Part shown: positions 1-14,421 of the stretch, in pieces | How positions within the stretch are numbered: the stretch's first letter is position 1 | Layout of the letters: each line of letters opens with the position of its first letter | Source: Rostratula benghalensis | Lineage: Eukaryota; Chordata; Aves; Charadriiformes; Rostratulidae | DNA length: 64,000 nt | Assembly (NCBI GenBank): GCA_013399305.1 | Contig: VXAI01000021.1 | Location: 7,654,794 to 7,718,793 of the forward strand | Reading direction: 5' to 3' | The notes under the pieces: generated by a model | Database searches by the model: none | The model's input: only the letters and a program-made list of their open reading frames with translations | Told to the model about the DNA's origin: nothing | Position numbers and translations under genes: made by a program

Positions 1-3000
1 TTGACCACAGATGTAAGTAACCAAGAATGATGGCTGAGGCAATTCTTACCAGGCCTCCCTCTCTAACACGCCTGATTCTGCAGATAAAAATAAATAGAGA
101 AATGTGAGGCAGCATGAGAAATATCTAGTGTTACCTATTTAAGTGTTTAATTTGAGCTCTGTGAGCTACTAAAACCTTTATTTTCTTAGACTGAGATTTC
201 TTCATATTAAACTGGTTTCAGTTTCTCAGTGTAGGCAGCCTGAATGTAGATTTTTATCCAGGTACTAAATAGCACATCATTATATATTTTTTTCCATCCT
301 GGTTGAAAAAAGGGGGGTAGGAAGAAGCCAACTGTACTGACCTCAAACACAGTTTATGGTCCAAAAATCTTCATGGAGAAGATTGGTACCCATTTTGTGC
401 TGTAATGAGAGAGCACAAATGCTCCATTAATATTGATTTGATTGGTATCAGAAACAAAGAGCGTGCCAAATTCATTAGAGGTAGCTCATTGTTACTCCTA
501 ATAATGGACTGCTGAGTTTGTGAAGCATCTTGTGTGACAGTTACAGTTTGAAATAAACTTTTTGAGACAGGTATCTCTTTTGTGCACTATCTGGATGGTT
601 CAGTGCTTAAACAGAACAAAGAGAAAATGCTACAAATGAAAGCAATAAACCCCTGTTTTATAAAGTCCTTTTGTGTCCTATCACTTTTCTTTCTCCCCTT
701 CATTTCCTTTCACTTATTAGGAGCTGCTGTCAAACTGCATTTACTTATGGCAAGTGGTTTGCTTCGGAGCTCCTAAACTGATACCACTGCATTTGCATGC
801 AGGTGCTACTGTGGTGGAGCACAGACTCTCGCCTGTCCTTTTCCCCCTGCCCTGGCAGAGATGTAATTATAAACCAACAAGTTTGTCATCTGAGGGCCCA
901 GAAACTGAATCTGTTTGTTCATCAACATGGGTTTGCTGGCTGGTACTCTTTAACAAGATGGTAGATTCCTTTGACTATTAAAGGCAGTGTCTTGCATTTA
1001 TTACAATAAGCCTTGATTTATCCAGGAAATACTTTCTTTTGCCTGTGCGATGTTTTTAAACTTAATTCTGATAGCATTGGTTTCTAGAAGCATAGAGTAT
1101 CAGATTCTCTTTTAAAATTATCAGGAAAAGAGGAGTTTGGGAATTATGCTGAGAACTACGCAATCTAGGATGCACAGTGGATAACACTGGAAACAGACTT
1201 CTAAGGTAAAGTTCAAACAGTCAATTTAAGGTGCCACTAAGTGGCACAAGATAGAGTTAATAATCCTTTTCATATTTTTCATACCTGCATTCACAATACG
1301 ATTATTTGGATTGGGCAGTGGTTTTCATGATACAACTTCTGGTTCTGCTCCCTGCAGCATCTGGAAAACAAGGTCTATTGGACATACAGCTGTTTCATAC
1401 TGCACACTCTGCCTGCAGTTGTAGGGTGAAGGGAAAAGCCATGAAAGTACAAGTGGGGACGGAGGAAGTGGCAGCAGCAGCACCACAGTGGGCAAGTGGA
1501 AAGGTGACAACAAACAAGGGCCTTGGAAGGGGAAAAGGACAAGGTGACAGGAGTGTTCAGGAGGTGACCAGCTTGAATCAGGGTAAAGTATGTGAAAGGA
1601 AGTTGATGCTGTGGTGAATTGCAGTAGGTTAGACAAGGTGGGGAACTGCTGCTGAAGTGGATTAAGCCAGCAGCCCTTAAATGCTGATCCTGGTTCTGTT
1701 TTGAGGTTACATGCAAATTCTCTTTTAAAATCCGTGTTCTTATGCGTAAAACAGTGATAATGACCGTTATCTGCATCAAAGTGATGTCATGAGGCTTGAA
1801 GTGCCACCATAGTTCTTGAACAGCAGAGATTTGTTGACCTTTGTTTGTGCCTACAGTCAATAGATGCTTACCTCGGTGAGAAATGTAAGGTTTTACTTTC
1901 TTCACTTTACTTTCACACTACAGAGCAACCACAGCTATAGAAAAGGCTTTGGACACCTTCCTGGCTACAACAACAGAATTGCTAACTTAATGGCAATTGG
2001 GCTGCACCAGTTACAAAGGACAGGATTTGCTTGACATGCCCTGTAGTACTGATAAAAATGGATGCATCTGAAGACAAACAGCAGCTTTCAGGTCCCTGGT
2101 TATATCCTGAGACGTAACAGAAAAACTAGAATTAACGTGTTTAGAGCTGTAACAATTTGCATCAGAGTTCTAAAACTGATCCAGATCTGCCAGTGAGATC
2201 AGGTTTTATCCTTGAGCTGATCGTTCACTCAGTGGGGGAGCCTCACCTGTGTTCCAGCTCATTCAGACTAGAAATAAATACCAAGATCAATTCAAGTCTG
2301 CTTGTTTCAGAAAATAGTTCTAAAGCAGGGCTTTCCAAGGATGAACTCAGATTTCCATCTAGATTAAGTTGCCAATGCATGATTCACGACATTCCAGAGA
2401 TTGCCCATTAGATATAGCAGAGCTATCGATCACTGTTAGTCATCTAGAGAAAGAAGATGGAAAGGTTCTCACTATCTGAGCAGGACCAGTTGAAGAGAGC
2501 ACACAGGAAGAACAACAGTGCCACATGATACAGTCAAGACTCTGAGGTGCAAGACACTTTGATTTTTGCTGTCATAAATATCCTACAGAAGCATGTGATG
2601 AAGACGCGTAGCTCTGTAGAATTTAGCCGTGAGAATAGATTTTTACACCTATACTCAATTAAGGGATTATTTGTTGAATTTTACAGGAAGAGGACAAGAG
2701 GTGCTTAATTAGTTGCAGCTAACCAATACAGTAATTCCTAACTTGTTCCCTAGAAGGTAAAGTCAACATACCTCGATCTGTACTGTGGTTTTTGTAGGCC
2801 TGCATCACAAAGGAAACAAATGATATCTTTGAAATGACTGAGATCTTCTGAGTAGTCTTATTTTTCAAGGGTGGTGATACAGGTCAAATAGACCACAGAA
2901 AACACAGGTTTGCCAATCCAATCCCCCAACTAACAATGTTTAGAAAAACTGAAAAGTAGCCTCTTCTGCTAGCTTACTTCATAGCAGACTTCAAGTAGAG

Positions 3001-5495
3001 CCCTGTAGGACACACAGAGAAGGGTTAGGTCACCCAGGTACTGAGCATCAGATTGTTCCTTGAACAGACTATGCACTTTGAACCCTGGCACTACCATTTC
3101 TGGGATTAAAATTCAGATCTCAAATCTGTTGACTAAGTACCAGGTTTACACAGGGGTTTATAGTTACCTTTTATCTCACCATTCCAGAGTGTGCCCACAT
3201 AATGGAAGTGCTGTAAACTTTTGTAAGTAAGTGGTCCAGTTCAGTGAGGCTTTCATGCAATTCTTTGGTGGCCTCCAGAAGTCCAGAAATAATTCTGCTT
3301 GATTTGGAGTTGCCTCAGTGGGACTTAGTCACTGGTTCTGATCAGCAGGATGGCAGCAAAACAGTAGTGTGTCTACTAATACTTTTATCTGAAAAACTAA
3401 TTGAAAATGGGTTACTGAAAATGGAATTGGTAATATTCTGTGTCTATGTGATGGGCAGAAGGTCTTTGTTTTTCTGGTGCCTGTGTGATATATTTTTCTT
3501 CTGTTTATAAACATGGAACTTAAGGAATGAAGCTGTGCTTCAGAGGAACTGTTAATAAAGAGTGCTTTCTTAGTGGCACATGGGCCCTAAGCTCCAACAA
3601 GATTTGCTTATTTTGTAAAACAGTCTAAGGTCTTCTCATGAGCCGCACTATGTAAATATTAAATACTTTTTAAAGTGATGTACCCTACTACTTCTTGTTT
3701 CTGACAGATATGCTGGGAATTTCCTTTTTCACAAACAATGCCTGACTTGGTAGAAGCTTGTTTCCATGATTAAAACTATGATGAGAGCATCAACTTTATA
3801 CGGTTCCAGGAATAACCTACACATCAGCTATACTCTGCCAAGAACACAGAGACTGGTTCTTGAGATGAATGGTTTTGGTTAATATGCACCACAAAGTAGA
3901 AAAAAAGACGCCTATATATTTTAGTTCATAGATAATTACCAAGAAATTGTGTATGGAGAAAAATAATGTATGGTTGGGGAATAGAAATACAAGCCTTGAA
4001 CTTCCTATCCTGAATATATAAATCACTGCAAGTTTTAAAACACTTGCATGACTCATATGCAGAGGTCATAGACCAAATTTGCTGATGGAGGCAGGATGAA
4101 ACAAATTCAGCTGCATTTTTATGATATTTTTCCTGCTGCTCTTAGCTTTTTATTTACCAAAGTAATACGATTTTCCAGAGAAGTGTAACAGCTCCAACAT
4201 ATGGAACTGCTATCCCGTTCACTGCTAAGGTGCAAAACTGCATGGGAACGGTGGTGTGTCAGTAAATAGCTTACTGCACGTCAGGGAAAGTAGTCTCTCA
4301 GGAGCCATGTTGCCAGCTTGGCAGTGTTCTAGAAAAGGAGATCTCAAGATGGAATTGGTATATTAATGCAGTTTAGTGAATAGGACCCAGGCCTAAAGGA
4401 AATCCAGCTCAAGAAATGTGAAAACTAAATGGAAGGCAGAGAGAGAGTAACAAGAAAGAGGGGCTTGTTAACGCACCGGTCTATAAATCAAGGGGGTTTC
4501 CCCTTACTCTAGCACAATCTTTGAGCTGATTTTGGACATCCTTGTAAATGGGTACACAGTAGTTTTTCACTTGAGAAACAATATCCCAGCACTGAGTAAG
4601 CTATTTGCTAACCAGTTGTGCTGCCTTTACTCCTGCTGGGTAATGTTTTTGTGGCACAAGAGAAGTCAGCAGGAGTTACGATATAGGTCTGATCTGCATA
4701 CGAGTTTTATGCTGCTGAGATTCTGCTGACTTTGAGGTTGTTTCTGTATTTTCAGTAGCGTTGCTGGCGTTTAGATTTCAGTCCAGCATAATTTACTTTA
4801 AAAATGAGAGGAGAGTAATTCCTGCATTCAGTTAAAAATGTCAGCACATAACAGGTCAACATTCCTGGCTCCAGGTGAAAATTTTAGACCCGCGTATGGC
4901 TTGATTTAATAGCAGGGAATGAGACTTCCTAGAGAGAGAGGCTGTATTACTGAGTGTTCCAAGTGATCTGATTTTGTGTGCCCCCCCTATTGTATTAAAG
5001 AGATATCTTTATCTCTATCTTGATACAAGGTGTAAAAAGTGTGTATCTTTATAGTGATAACACTGTTCTCTTTCCCTTGTGTGTTTTGGGAAAAAAAAAA
5101 AAAAAAGGGGGCCTGCCTGCATTAAGTAGCACTGGGTCCTTGCAAGGTGCACTACAGATAATAGTAAGATACCGGGGGAGCTGTAATCCCTCAGGAACCT
5201 TGTAAACATGTTTTTAGCCATTTGTCAATTATATCATAGGTGAAATTTATCATGTAAATGGTATTTTATTTTAGTCAACAGTCTGATTTTTTACAGTTGC
5301 CATTTGGGTATGGTTGGAATTGCACCTTTTGAATGACGTTTGTCAACACTCACCTGTGTTATTTAGGAGGGACAGAGATGGATAATTTGCACTTCCAAAA
5401 ATATAACTCTGGTATTTAACTCCTCCCTTTGCATTACACAGACTGTTTTGGAATTCTTCACTTCTGGATTTTAGCCCTGGTGAATGGAGAGTGGA

Positions 5496-5529
5496 GTTTA
5501 AGTTTACATAAGTTTTAAGTTTACATAAG
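5496..5529. repeat. 17-bp tandem duplication
   Basis: Two adjacent copies of a 17-base unit, GTTTAAGTTTACATAAG at 5496-5512 and TTTTAAGTTTACATAAG at 5513-5529, differ at one base. This is a simple recent tandem duplication in intronic sequence with no evident function. Confidence 0.85.
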
Positions 5530-5807
5530 CAATGATAGTAGTTAACATCTACCTGTTTGGGGTTTTTTTCCTGATTTCCAGGAAAGACAGCTTAATGAAT
5601 AGCAAGTGCTTTTGAAAATCCCAGTGAAATCTTCACATTTCAATTTTGCTAAGAAAATTGTGAATACATGGTGCACTGTTTGATTGGGACAGCTTCTCAG
5701 CTTTGTGCTGGTTGTGAAAGTGAAGGGACCTTACACCAGGTCTGTTGGAACAGCTGAGGATTTGCTCAGCATGGTGAAACCTTGATCTAGGATGCAAAAA
5801 GCTTCAT

Positions 5808-5850
5808 ATCACAGAATTGTGGAATCATCAGAGTTGGAGGGGACCATGTG
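5808..5850 (-). mobile_element. Faint CR1 LINE 3'-end fragment
   Basis: The stretch beginning TCACAGAATTGTGGAATCAT and continuing with GAGTTGGAGGGGACC resembles the reverse complement of the CR1 3' end, where the terminal ATTCTATG-type octamers are followed inward by the 'ttggaagggacc' segment. Only about 40 bases can be matched by eye and similarity fades beyond the GGGACC. It is probably an old, heavily decayed insertion, but the match is short enough to be uncertain. Confidence 0.4.
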
Positions 5851-6506
5851 TCCTCATGTAAATGGACTGCGAAAAGTAAAGAACTTTTGGGGAGAGTTCC
5901 ACCGATGGATTTCAGAAAGCGTAGCAGTACTGTGAGATCTTCAGTGACAAAATAGTGTCACTCATACCAGCGTAGCCACCCCTGAAATCCCCGACTGGAG
6001 ACAGCTCTTTCCTCACTGCAGTTGTACACCAATAGACTTGGGCACTGCCAGAGATCCTGACCTATAATTTCTGGTTAACTGAGCATTTTATGTGAATCAC
6101 AGTTTGTATAGCTCTTGTTTCTGCTTATGTGTAACGTATGAGTTCTGTCTTCTTATCTTCCATTTATGTGATTCCTGGCATTTTAAATTCAAGTAGATTA
6201 GATTTAGACTTTTTGTAATGAATTTGCATCATTTTGTGTTCTGCATTCTCCTGAAATAGCCTGGGGAAACCTGATAGACATGATTTATGTGTATCATTTG
6301 GAGATGTAAGAAAGCATCTGATTGGTTTCATCTTTCTTTTATTAGCTCTTTCCTATAATTCTAATCACCATTTTACTGTAGCATTACACTGTTGAGAAAA
6401 GTATGTTTTTTTCAAAGGCAGGATGCTTGCCATATTTAGAAGTGGTGGTACTTAAGGGAAAATGCTTTGGAGTTCTTTACAGCAGATTTCCTCTTGCTGA
6501 TTCTAG

Positions 6507-6563
6507 TAGTAGCTCAGATCATAGTTTGCAAGGTAGAGATATATCTGACGTATTTCACCAACG
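6507..6563 (+). other. Exon-like segment in intron 1 (weak candidate)
   Basis: A fair pyrimidine-rich tract ending in TTCTAG (6501-6506) is followed 57 bases later by a good donor, ACG|GTAAGT (donor GT at 6564-6565). The length is a multiple of three and the phase used by the PARVA exon 1/exon 2 junction is open across it, but another phase is open too. The encoded 19 residues are hydrophobic (for example IIVCKVEIYL), unlike the disordered N-terminus where they would be inserted. I consider this probably a chance pseudo-exon and list it as a calibration for the better candidate at 14422-14484. Confidence 0.2.
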
Positions 6564-9500
6564 GTAAGTTTAATTCATCTATTTCTGGTGTTATTTCCTG
6601 ACTTTGACATAACTCGCTATGGGGAGGATGCAGCACTGAGCTCTACTGCTGAAAAAGTAGAAACAGAAATGGATGCTGATACTGCAGTGCATTGTATATG
6701 GCAAAGGAGAAGAAGGACTGACAAGATTTGGCAATGTTTATTCCTGTGCTGGTGATATACTTGGTAATTTCTACATGGCTCCTAGGTCTCTGTCACTTTT
6801 GCACAGAGTGAAGGAGACAGAAGTTAAGGACCTGGCCCTGTAATTTTCCAATTAAAATCAATCATTATAAACAGTAAGCCAAATTCTCTTCTGATATAAA
6901 TGCTATTCTGTTGGCTTTAGTAAAGTTGTGCCCATTTGCAGTAGCTGAGAATGAGGTGGTTGCTCCCCTCCCAACCTATCTGATGACTTAACACAATTTT
7001 TTAAACATAAAAGTCTTGTTTCAGGTCTGGGTCATTGGCTTATATGTTTAAATTAGAGATATGGCAGTCCTCATGTAATCAACACTCTGAAGGAGATCCA
7101 TGAATGAGGTTAGGTAAAAATGCATTTTTTTTTTATACTACTATCTGGATTTTCTCAGAACCTAGATAATTTTATCCCATTTGCATCAAACATGCAGGTA
7201 ACTTTAGAATCCTGCATCTGTATTGTTTCTAGGGAAGTAAAATAAAATTACAAATGACAGTAATTGACATTACATGCTTTAATTAAATTTCCTCCTCTGT
7301 GAACCAAAACCTTTTAACCAAGTATTGCAGTGCTATTTCTGTATTTATTTGTTACATGGGTTAATGTGCTATGTGGCAGATACGGTATTTATCCATTTTC
7401 ACAAATTAAGCTATCAGTGTCATGTTGCCTTTGAATTGTTTCCTGTATTGATGGCCAAAACCGCTTGAAAAAGACTTTAGTCCTCTTTGGCTATACTTCT
7501 GTTTTTACAAGGCTGAAAATTGTGGGGTTGAAAGTGAACCCTTAGGAACAGTTTGGGAAACTCTAGGCCCGAAGTATCTTACCAACGTGCTGTTTTTTCC
7601 CTGCAGTGATCTCTGCAGAGGGAAGGGGGAGGAACACAGGCTTTTTGGAGGATGGTGGTGGTGCTGCTGGTGGTGTTAGATTACAGGAATTAGAAATCCT
7701 GCTTGAATTTATGTTTGTGGCAAGTGAAAATGGATTACGGAATATGGGTAGAAATTCCTCTACTTGGTCCCCAAGCTATGCACTTCAGAACTGCTATTGT
7801 CAACTTCTTGCCATGTTCTGCCCTCTGAGAAGGTAGCTCTGCTTTAGCTTATTTACATCTTTTTTACTCTACTGTAACTGCACCTATTGGAATTGGATAC
7901 AATCTTTTGGCTACTACTGTAGGTACAAAAACATCGTAAATAAAACAATTTTTATTTACTATTTTTGAAAATAGCTACTTTTATGCATGCAAAGAAGTGC
8001 CACTTTATAAATAGGTATAAATAATCACATATAAAATAGGTTGAATTGATGATGCAGGTTGCTGTGGCTTCAGATTTGTGAATTTTCTTAACATGTAATT
8101 ATCTTCAGCATCCTTCTTGATGTTTCGAGTGGAGCGTGGTTTTCCTTTAGCTGTACTTACCTCTCAGATGGGATTTTTAAAACTATCTGGGACACTTACA
8201 GTTCTATTCAGAAATTAAGAAAAAGAAAGTTTGGTAAAGAACTACCAACTCAATATTGTCCTGTAATTGAATGCTGTTATTCAGCAGTTCAGCAATCCAG
8301 TTTTCCAGTGCCAAAAAGCAATGGGAATCCAGGAATCAGAATGGGGTGAGCCCCATTACTACTTCTGAGTACATCATGAAATAGAACTGTTGGCGGGAGA
8401 AAGCTGCTTTCTGGAGTGACCCAGTAGCTGCAGACCAATGTGTGTCAGAGACTCCTTAGAAGTGATGAAGAACCTGGTTTCAGAATAGTGATTAGAGCTC
8501 CATGTCTTCTTCTACAAGGAACCACATCTGATACAAAACCTGGGGGAGGAATGGAGCTGAATAACCCTAAACAATAATATACCTCTCAGTTCTCCATACT
8601 TCCCTTTTGGCACTGGTGTATTAAATGAAGTTCAATTGGAAACTAGAAAGGTAACCACTTTCCACGACTTAGAAATGAGCCAGGGATGTGTCACTTCCCT
8701 CATCCTGCTCCAAGCTGAAACAGACACTTAAACATTTTACAGCTTCTGAAAAGTTTTAGTCCTTAGAATACTTCATAGTAATTTGATTTTTAGTCCAAGT
8801 AATTGCTTTAAGATTATCTTTTCATTACTATCCCTCTTTGGAAGGACCCGTAGCCCATAAAACTAGTTCATTTCTTAGCAGTAGTTCATTATTCTTTTGA
8901 TAGCTCATACCTCTCCTTTCCTCTGCTTTTTAGCTTTTTATGTGCTTTTGCCTGTTTTAGAGCTTAGTCGTCCTTCCATGTAAGTGTTGCTAATTATTTC
9001 AGTGGGGAGGTATTTATAGGGAAAGGATACTGTGAGCAAGTCCTCAATTTGCTAATGTCATATGTACATCTAGCAGCAGGATTCAAGGATTCTGTAGCTC
9101 TTATTGGCCAACCTTTGTTTCACAAAAAAAAAACAGATGAGTGAAGAAAAAAGAAGGAGATTTTACTTCTACTATTCTTTGCCCAGACCTTTTGTATGCT
9201 TTGATGGCAATTGTTACTTCATTTGATTGTAAGGGTAAAAGATACAAGTTACCTGTAGCAGAAATGGACTATGAGGCTGGTAAAAACACATGCTTTACAC
9301 TTGCTGTTTGAGGTTTTTGTTCAACTGATAACAAAAGCACCCAGTGAAAACTGCATCCCAGCATTCAGAATGCAGCTTACCAAGCTGCAAAAAGCAGATT
9401 TAGTTTCTTTTGCAGATGGTCTATGAGTCTCATGTGGCATCATATTAAATTATATAGGCAGTCAGTCACTTGTTCTGAAGCGAAGCTCTGAGCTGAGAGT

Positions 9501-11985
9501 TGTGATGTGCTTGGACCATTCTGTTGGAAAACAGGCTCTAAAGCTAATACAGCCTCTGTGAAGAGCAGCAGCAGCAAAGGGGCCTGCAGAGCAAGGGGCT
9601 TCAGACACCTTAAAGACTGCAGTTTTCCCTGTGATGCACTATGAAGGTGGCCCAGCGACCCTACAATGGGCTGTGGAGCATTTTGTCCTAAAGGTAGGGG
9701 ACTAGACCGACTCATTCAGTTATTTTTCATCTTTGTTTCTGTAATACTTTAGGAGTATTGTTTTCTGAACTCTTATTGTTGCAATGCTAACTATTTTTTG
9801 TTTTGTAATATTTTGAAGGTAAGAATGGGAGTTTGGGGTTCTTTTGCCCTTGTCAGACATAATTTTTCCTGGGTAAAAGAGGAATAAAACACAGTAGTTT
9901 GTTAATTTTGAATGTTATTCCATGAAAATATTTCTGTAGTATGTAGTATTTCGTAAGAGTATGTGTTTCTATGAACTTCAGTTTGGTACAGATTCAGCCC
10001 TTAAGTAATACTGGATCCCCTGTGAAAATAGTAATTTTTATCAGCTGAATTTTCACGCAGGAAAAATTGTCATTTGTAGTCAAAAGCATGCTTGAGATAG
10101 CAATTTTCAAATGGGCTATGTATCATGCAGTAAGTTAGTTCTAATATTCATGTTTATTAAAATTTTGTAGTACTAAACACTTTCTAATAGGAAACTCACA
10201 AAACTCATTTATGGCATCAACAACTGAAGGCTGTGGATTATTTCTGGGAAACTCTGAATGTGTTCGTGCCATGAAGTACAATCTCTTTAAGGTTATTAAC
10301 TTGGATGACTAAATGGCGATTTTTGGGGTGTTCACCTGCAAAGTAGGAAATACAGCCACAGCTCCCATTGGTATGTTTTGCATGCCAAAACCAATACATT
10401 GGTAATGACAGCAGCCCATGAAATGCCTTTAACAGGTAGGAGTTTACATAGAGTTTTTTCCCTCGTCTGACAGCTCTTGACAGATGGTATTAAGCGCTGC
10501 TCTGAACTTACAGCTTGTTTGAGCTCTCTCATGGTTGCAATGCATGTGCAGTTCAGAGCTGTGGTTTACCCTTACAGTGCTGGTGCTTACATTGCTTGCA
10601 ACTTGTATCCTGATAAGAAACACGTGAACACCATAATCAAATGAAGAGTTCAGTAAGGTAACTTCTTTGAGTCGGGGGGCATTTGGAAGCTGGAGCAGCT
10701 GTCTGAGTTTTAGAAGGAAATGAGCAAGATCAGGAAGGTACCAGGAAGTACCTGTGAAGGGCAAGGCACAAGGATGGATGAGAATCCTTGCTACTGGTCG
10801 TATGAAAAGAAGGGTGTTTTCTTTGCTAAGATATGGGTTTGGGAAACAAGAGGAACATTGGTTCCCCTCCGTTTGGCATTGGGCTCAGTGTAACATGATA
10901 GACAGGTTTTTAAGGCTGTATTTTTAAGTGCCTAGCTTCCATTTTACAAGTGCAGTTTGTGTCTCCAGAAAGGAAACATGTAAATATATCCTTTAATCTG
11001 GTTTCTGTGCTGCAGAATGGGGATAATGCTATTTTCTTCTGTTGGTGGGATGTTAAACTAATTAATTCTGATTAAGGGTTTTGAGAACCTAGACTGGAAA
11101 GTGTTGATTTATTTCCTGTGCACATTGAGACCTAACTCTGCTTTCCTAAGCCAAACATAGTTTGCTATCAAGGTCCTGTCTTGCATCATCATCTTACACT
11201 TTGGTGTAAATGTGTTTTAGGAAAATACCACAGCCATACTATTGATCACACCACTCTGTGATTTATGCCAGCTGACTGAAGTCTCCCTCTACTCAGGGAT
11301 TGCCACAACCCCTATATATTCCTCTCTGTCCCTGAAATGACCCTTCACGTTGTATGGCTGGTAGGAACAGCAGGACTTCCACACATCAGATGTGTCTCTT
11401 AATGATGCACACTCACGTGGAATAAGGGTGGGGAAACAAGTTTACATTTTCTGTAGCCCTTTCTGAAGTTTTACTGCTATCAAATGGACACTAACCTCCA
11501 CATTGGTCAAGAGAACTCCAAAGGGTAGTTTACCCTTCAGTAAGCTAGAGGGTATATTTTTTCCATTGTAAGGTTTCAATTTTCTGCCCTTCACCATATC
11601 CAGCCCATTTTCTTTAAGAATGTAGCTGGGTTTCTGTTGATCCAGCCAAAGCCACAGCCTAGTTTTTCCATGTTGAAGGCCTGTCTTTAGATCCCAATTC
11701 CCAAATTAGATCCTGATTCTGTCCTTGACAAGAAACTTCAATTCCCTGGGACACGCTGCAGAGACTTCTAGAAACCATCTGTGTCGTAGGCACAAATAAT
11801 TAAACATAACAAGACATTGAAAATGTTTAAAATGGAGGGGGAAAAAAGAATTAGATATCACAGGACAACTCTCATTTGCTGTACTGTATCCGAGAACTAC
11901 AGTTAGGTACTCAACATTGGCGCAGAAGATACCAAAGCATAGACTGTAAGCTACCTGTTATGCAAATAAGTAATACATCTGCTTC

Positions 11986-11999
11986 TTTTTTTTTTTTTT
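11986..11999. repeat. Poly-T run, 14 bases
   Basis: A homopolymer of about 14 T in intron 1. It could be the reverse strand of an old poly-A tail, but no adjacent retrocopy was recognised. Confidence 0.8.
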
Positions 12000-13751
12000 A
12001 AATCTAATTTCTTCTCATCACTCTTACTCTGATCTTCCTTGTGTTAACTACTTGTCCAGCTTTAGTGTCACCCTCAGACATTATCTTTGGTGACTGATAC
12101 CAAAGTAAGATCTCGAAGGATGAGGAGCTCTCAGAAGGTATTATAGTGGGTTTGGGTTTTCCTTCAGGAATGTAGACATACTTGGCCACTTACTACAAAT
12201 CTTTTGATCCTTTGTTACTAAGTCATTCCTTGAACATGATCAGATGTTTATATTAAAATGCAAGTAGCTCTAGGAACTACAGTTAGTAGTGGCCATGTGT
12301 GATGCATAAACCAGTTTGCAGTCCTTGAAAAGGAACTTATCTTTCCAGTAAATGTACTCATTTTTCTAATTCTTCGAAGAAGAAGTGGTCATCTAGATTA
12401 TTGAGGTGCAGTGGATCTGGCAGGTATTTTTCTCCTTCAAAAACAAGGCTTATATACACGAAAAGAAAAGGGCAAGAAATTCAGGAAATCCTCAGCTTGC
12501 TACTAGTTTGCCCTCACATTCCTAAGAACTATTTTTGGGTTTTCCCTTAGGAATAGCTAGAACTTGTTGAGCTGGGAAAGACTTCTTGGAACAGATCTTT
12601 GGTTTTGTCTTTTCTGCACGAGTGCCTCTTGTTGATGTTGGATTAGCTACTATTAGCTGATTGGTGATTCAGAGAACAAGGCAAGTCAGTCCTAGAAAAT
12701 CAGTTTCTCCACTCCACCAAAAAAATGTTTTTTGGAAGAAGCTGTTGCAGCAAGCTGGTAAGCATATAGGATGAACAATTGCCTCTACTTGGTTAGGGTC
12801 AGGACTGCACCAAGAGGTCTGCCTTATTCTGTTCTGGATGTTGCTACCTGCAGATTTGTTGAGGAGGGTACAGACACTCTCCCTTCGGCTTCCGTGTGGC
12901 CCCAGGCACCCATGTATATCTGAGATACCTCAATAAATCAGTTCTGAGACACTGCAGTAAATATCTCAATGAATTGGAAATCTTAGCTGTTAAAGGATTT
13001 GTTTCAATAATATATTTTGTATTTAGGGATACCATGTGCACACCAGCTAACAACCTGTAGGTATCTTTTGCACAAAGACCCCACTAACTTATCTGAGGCT
13101 GTTTGAGAAGTTTTCAGGCGGGATCAGATTCATTATACATTTTGATAAGGTCTTGGAATGGTTACAGCATTTCTCATTTGCATGGTATGTTCTTCATTGG
13201 GTGACAAAATCAGTGTCATTTGAACTCCTGTCTGCATTTGTTCCCAGTGCTGTCTTTTGGGGTTTTTTTCAGTGATGCCCCACTCATATAGGGCAACAGG
13301 CTTTCAAAACATCTGCAAATACTGCTTGTGTGTTTTAAAAGTTGTGTTGAGAGGATGTGTTGTGAAGGAATGAATGGAATGACTGGCATCTGTGTGAGCT
13401 TGACTCTGCCCCACTTCTTACCTCTTAGAAACTCCAGGAAAATTATGAGAAAGAACCTTCATCCCAAATGAAATATGAAAGCATGTAAAGCTTAATGAAT
13501 CTACTTGACATGGCCAGGAAAATTATGTGTATACTTTAAAAGGATTGAGTTTGCTCCATGTTGTCTTGTTGTTTTCTACCTACTCAGATCAGAGATCTGT
13601 CAAGCTATGGAGGGTTTTTTCACCTGCCAATTTCAAAAAAGAAAGAAACAGCAAGCTAGTCATTTAGCTACTCCAGAGTATCTTTGTACTTTAAAGAAAG
13701 TGGAAGGCAATAAGCATTCAATTTGTCTTGCATACATGAAAATTAAATTAT

Positions 13752-13803
13752 AACATTTCTCCCATTCTTCTTTGTGAACAGCATTTCTCCCGTTCTTTTG
13801 TGT
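13752..13803. repeat. Diverged tandem duplication, unit about 28 bp
   Basis: A segment reading ACATTTCTCCCATTCTTC at 13752-13769 recurs about 29 bases downstream as GCATTTCTCCCGTTCTTT (13781-13798). The flanking TTTGTG is also shared. This is a small local duplication with several substitutions. Confidence 0.65.
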
Positions 13804-14421
13804 GTATGCCATGTTTGCTTTAACGGAGAAATGAGAAAAGAAAATAGATTCTTTTTTGGAAACTGGGTACTAATGCAGTAACATTAAAGGCAGGCACACT
13901 GTTGTCAGCCAGTTTGCATATTTATTTACTTTTACAAATGGTTGGCTTGGAGTCAGCAGTTAATGGAATGAGAATGATGTTCCTGTACAGATCATTTCCT
14001 GAGAAACATTTTCAATTACAAACATATCTCTGCTTTTCTTTCCTCATTTGTTATGTCTCAGAGAATAAATGGGGAGTAGCATTTACAACTTAAGGTTTAT
14101 GTTCTGAAGACAATTTTAACAATGAACCCCACATAAAAAGGCCCCTTTGTAGTTGCAGACATATGTTTATGATGTTTTGTGCTGTGAATATCGAATTTCT
14201 GGTGGACGCTGTGTCACACTCTGCAAACTTGTAAACATCTATAAATCCATTGGATCATTTTAGTACCATGTGTAATGCAGATTTATGGTCTTTTGTGTGG
14301 ATTTCTTTTGTTTTGGAGTTAAAGCTGAGCTGCCAAAATCCATATTGGATGAATTACGTAGTCAAGAAAATTAGTCAGTACCATTTTAGATTAATATTTT
14401 CTTTTCCCTTTGTGGACTTAG

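Noticed and set aside
1306..1905. Overlapping open frames of 103-176 codons on both strands in intron 1
   Set aside because: They overlap each other on opposite strands, show no known motif and have no splice or promoter context. They are best explained as chance.
9781..9827. Exon-like stretch after CTTTAG (9752) ending at GAAG|GTAAGA
   Set aside because: The phase needed for PARVA contains an early TAA stop.
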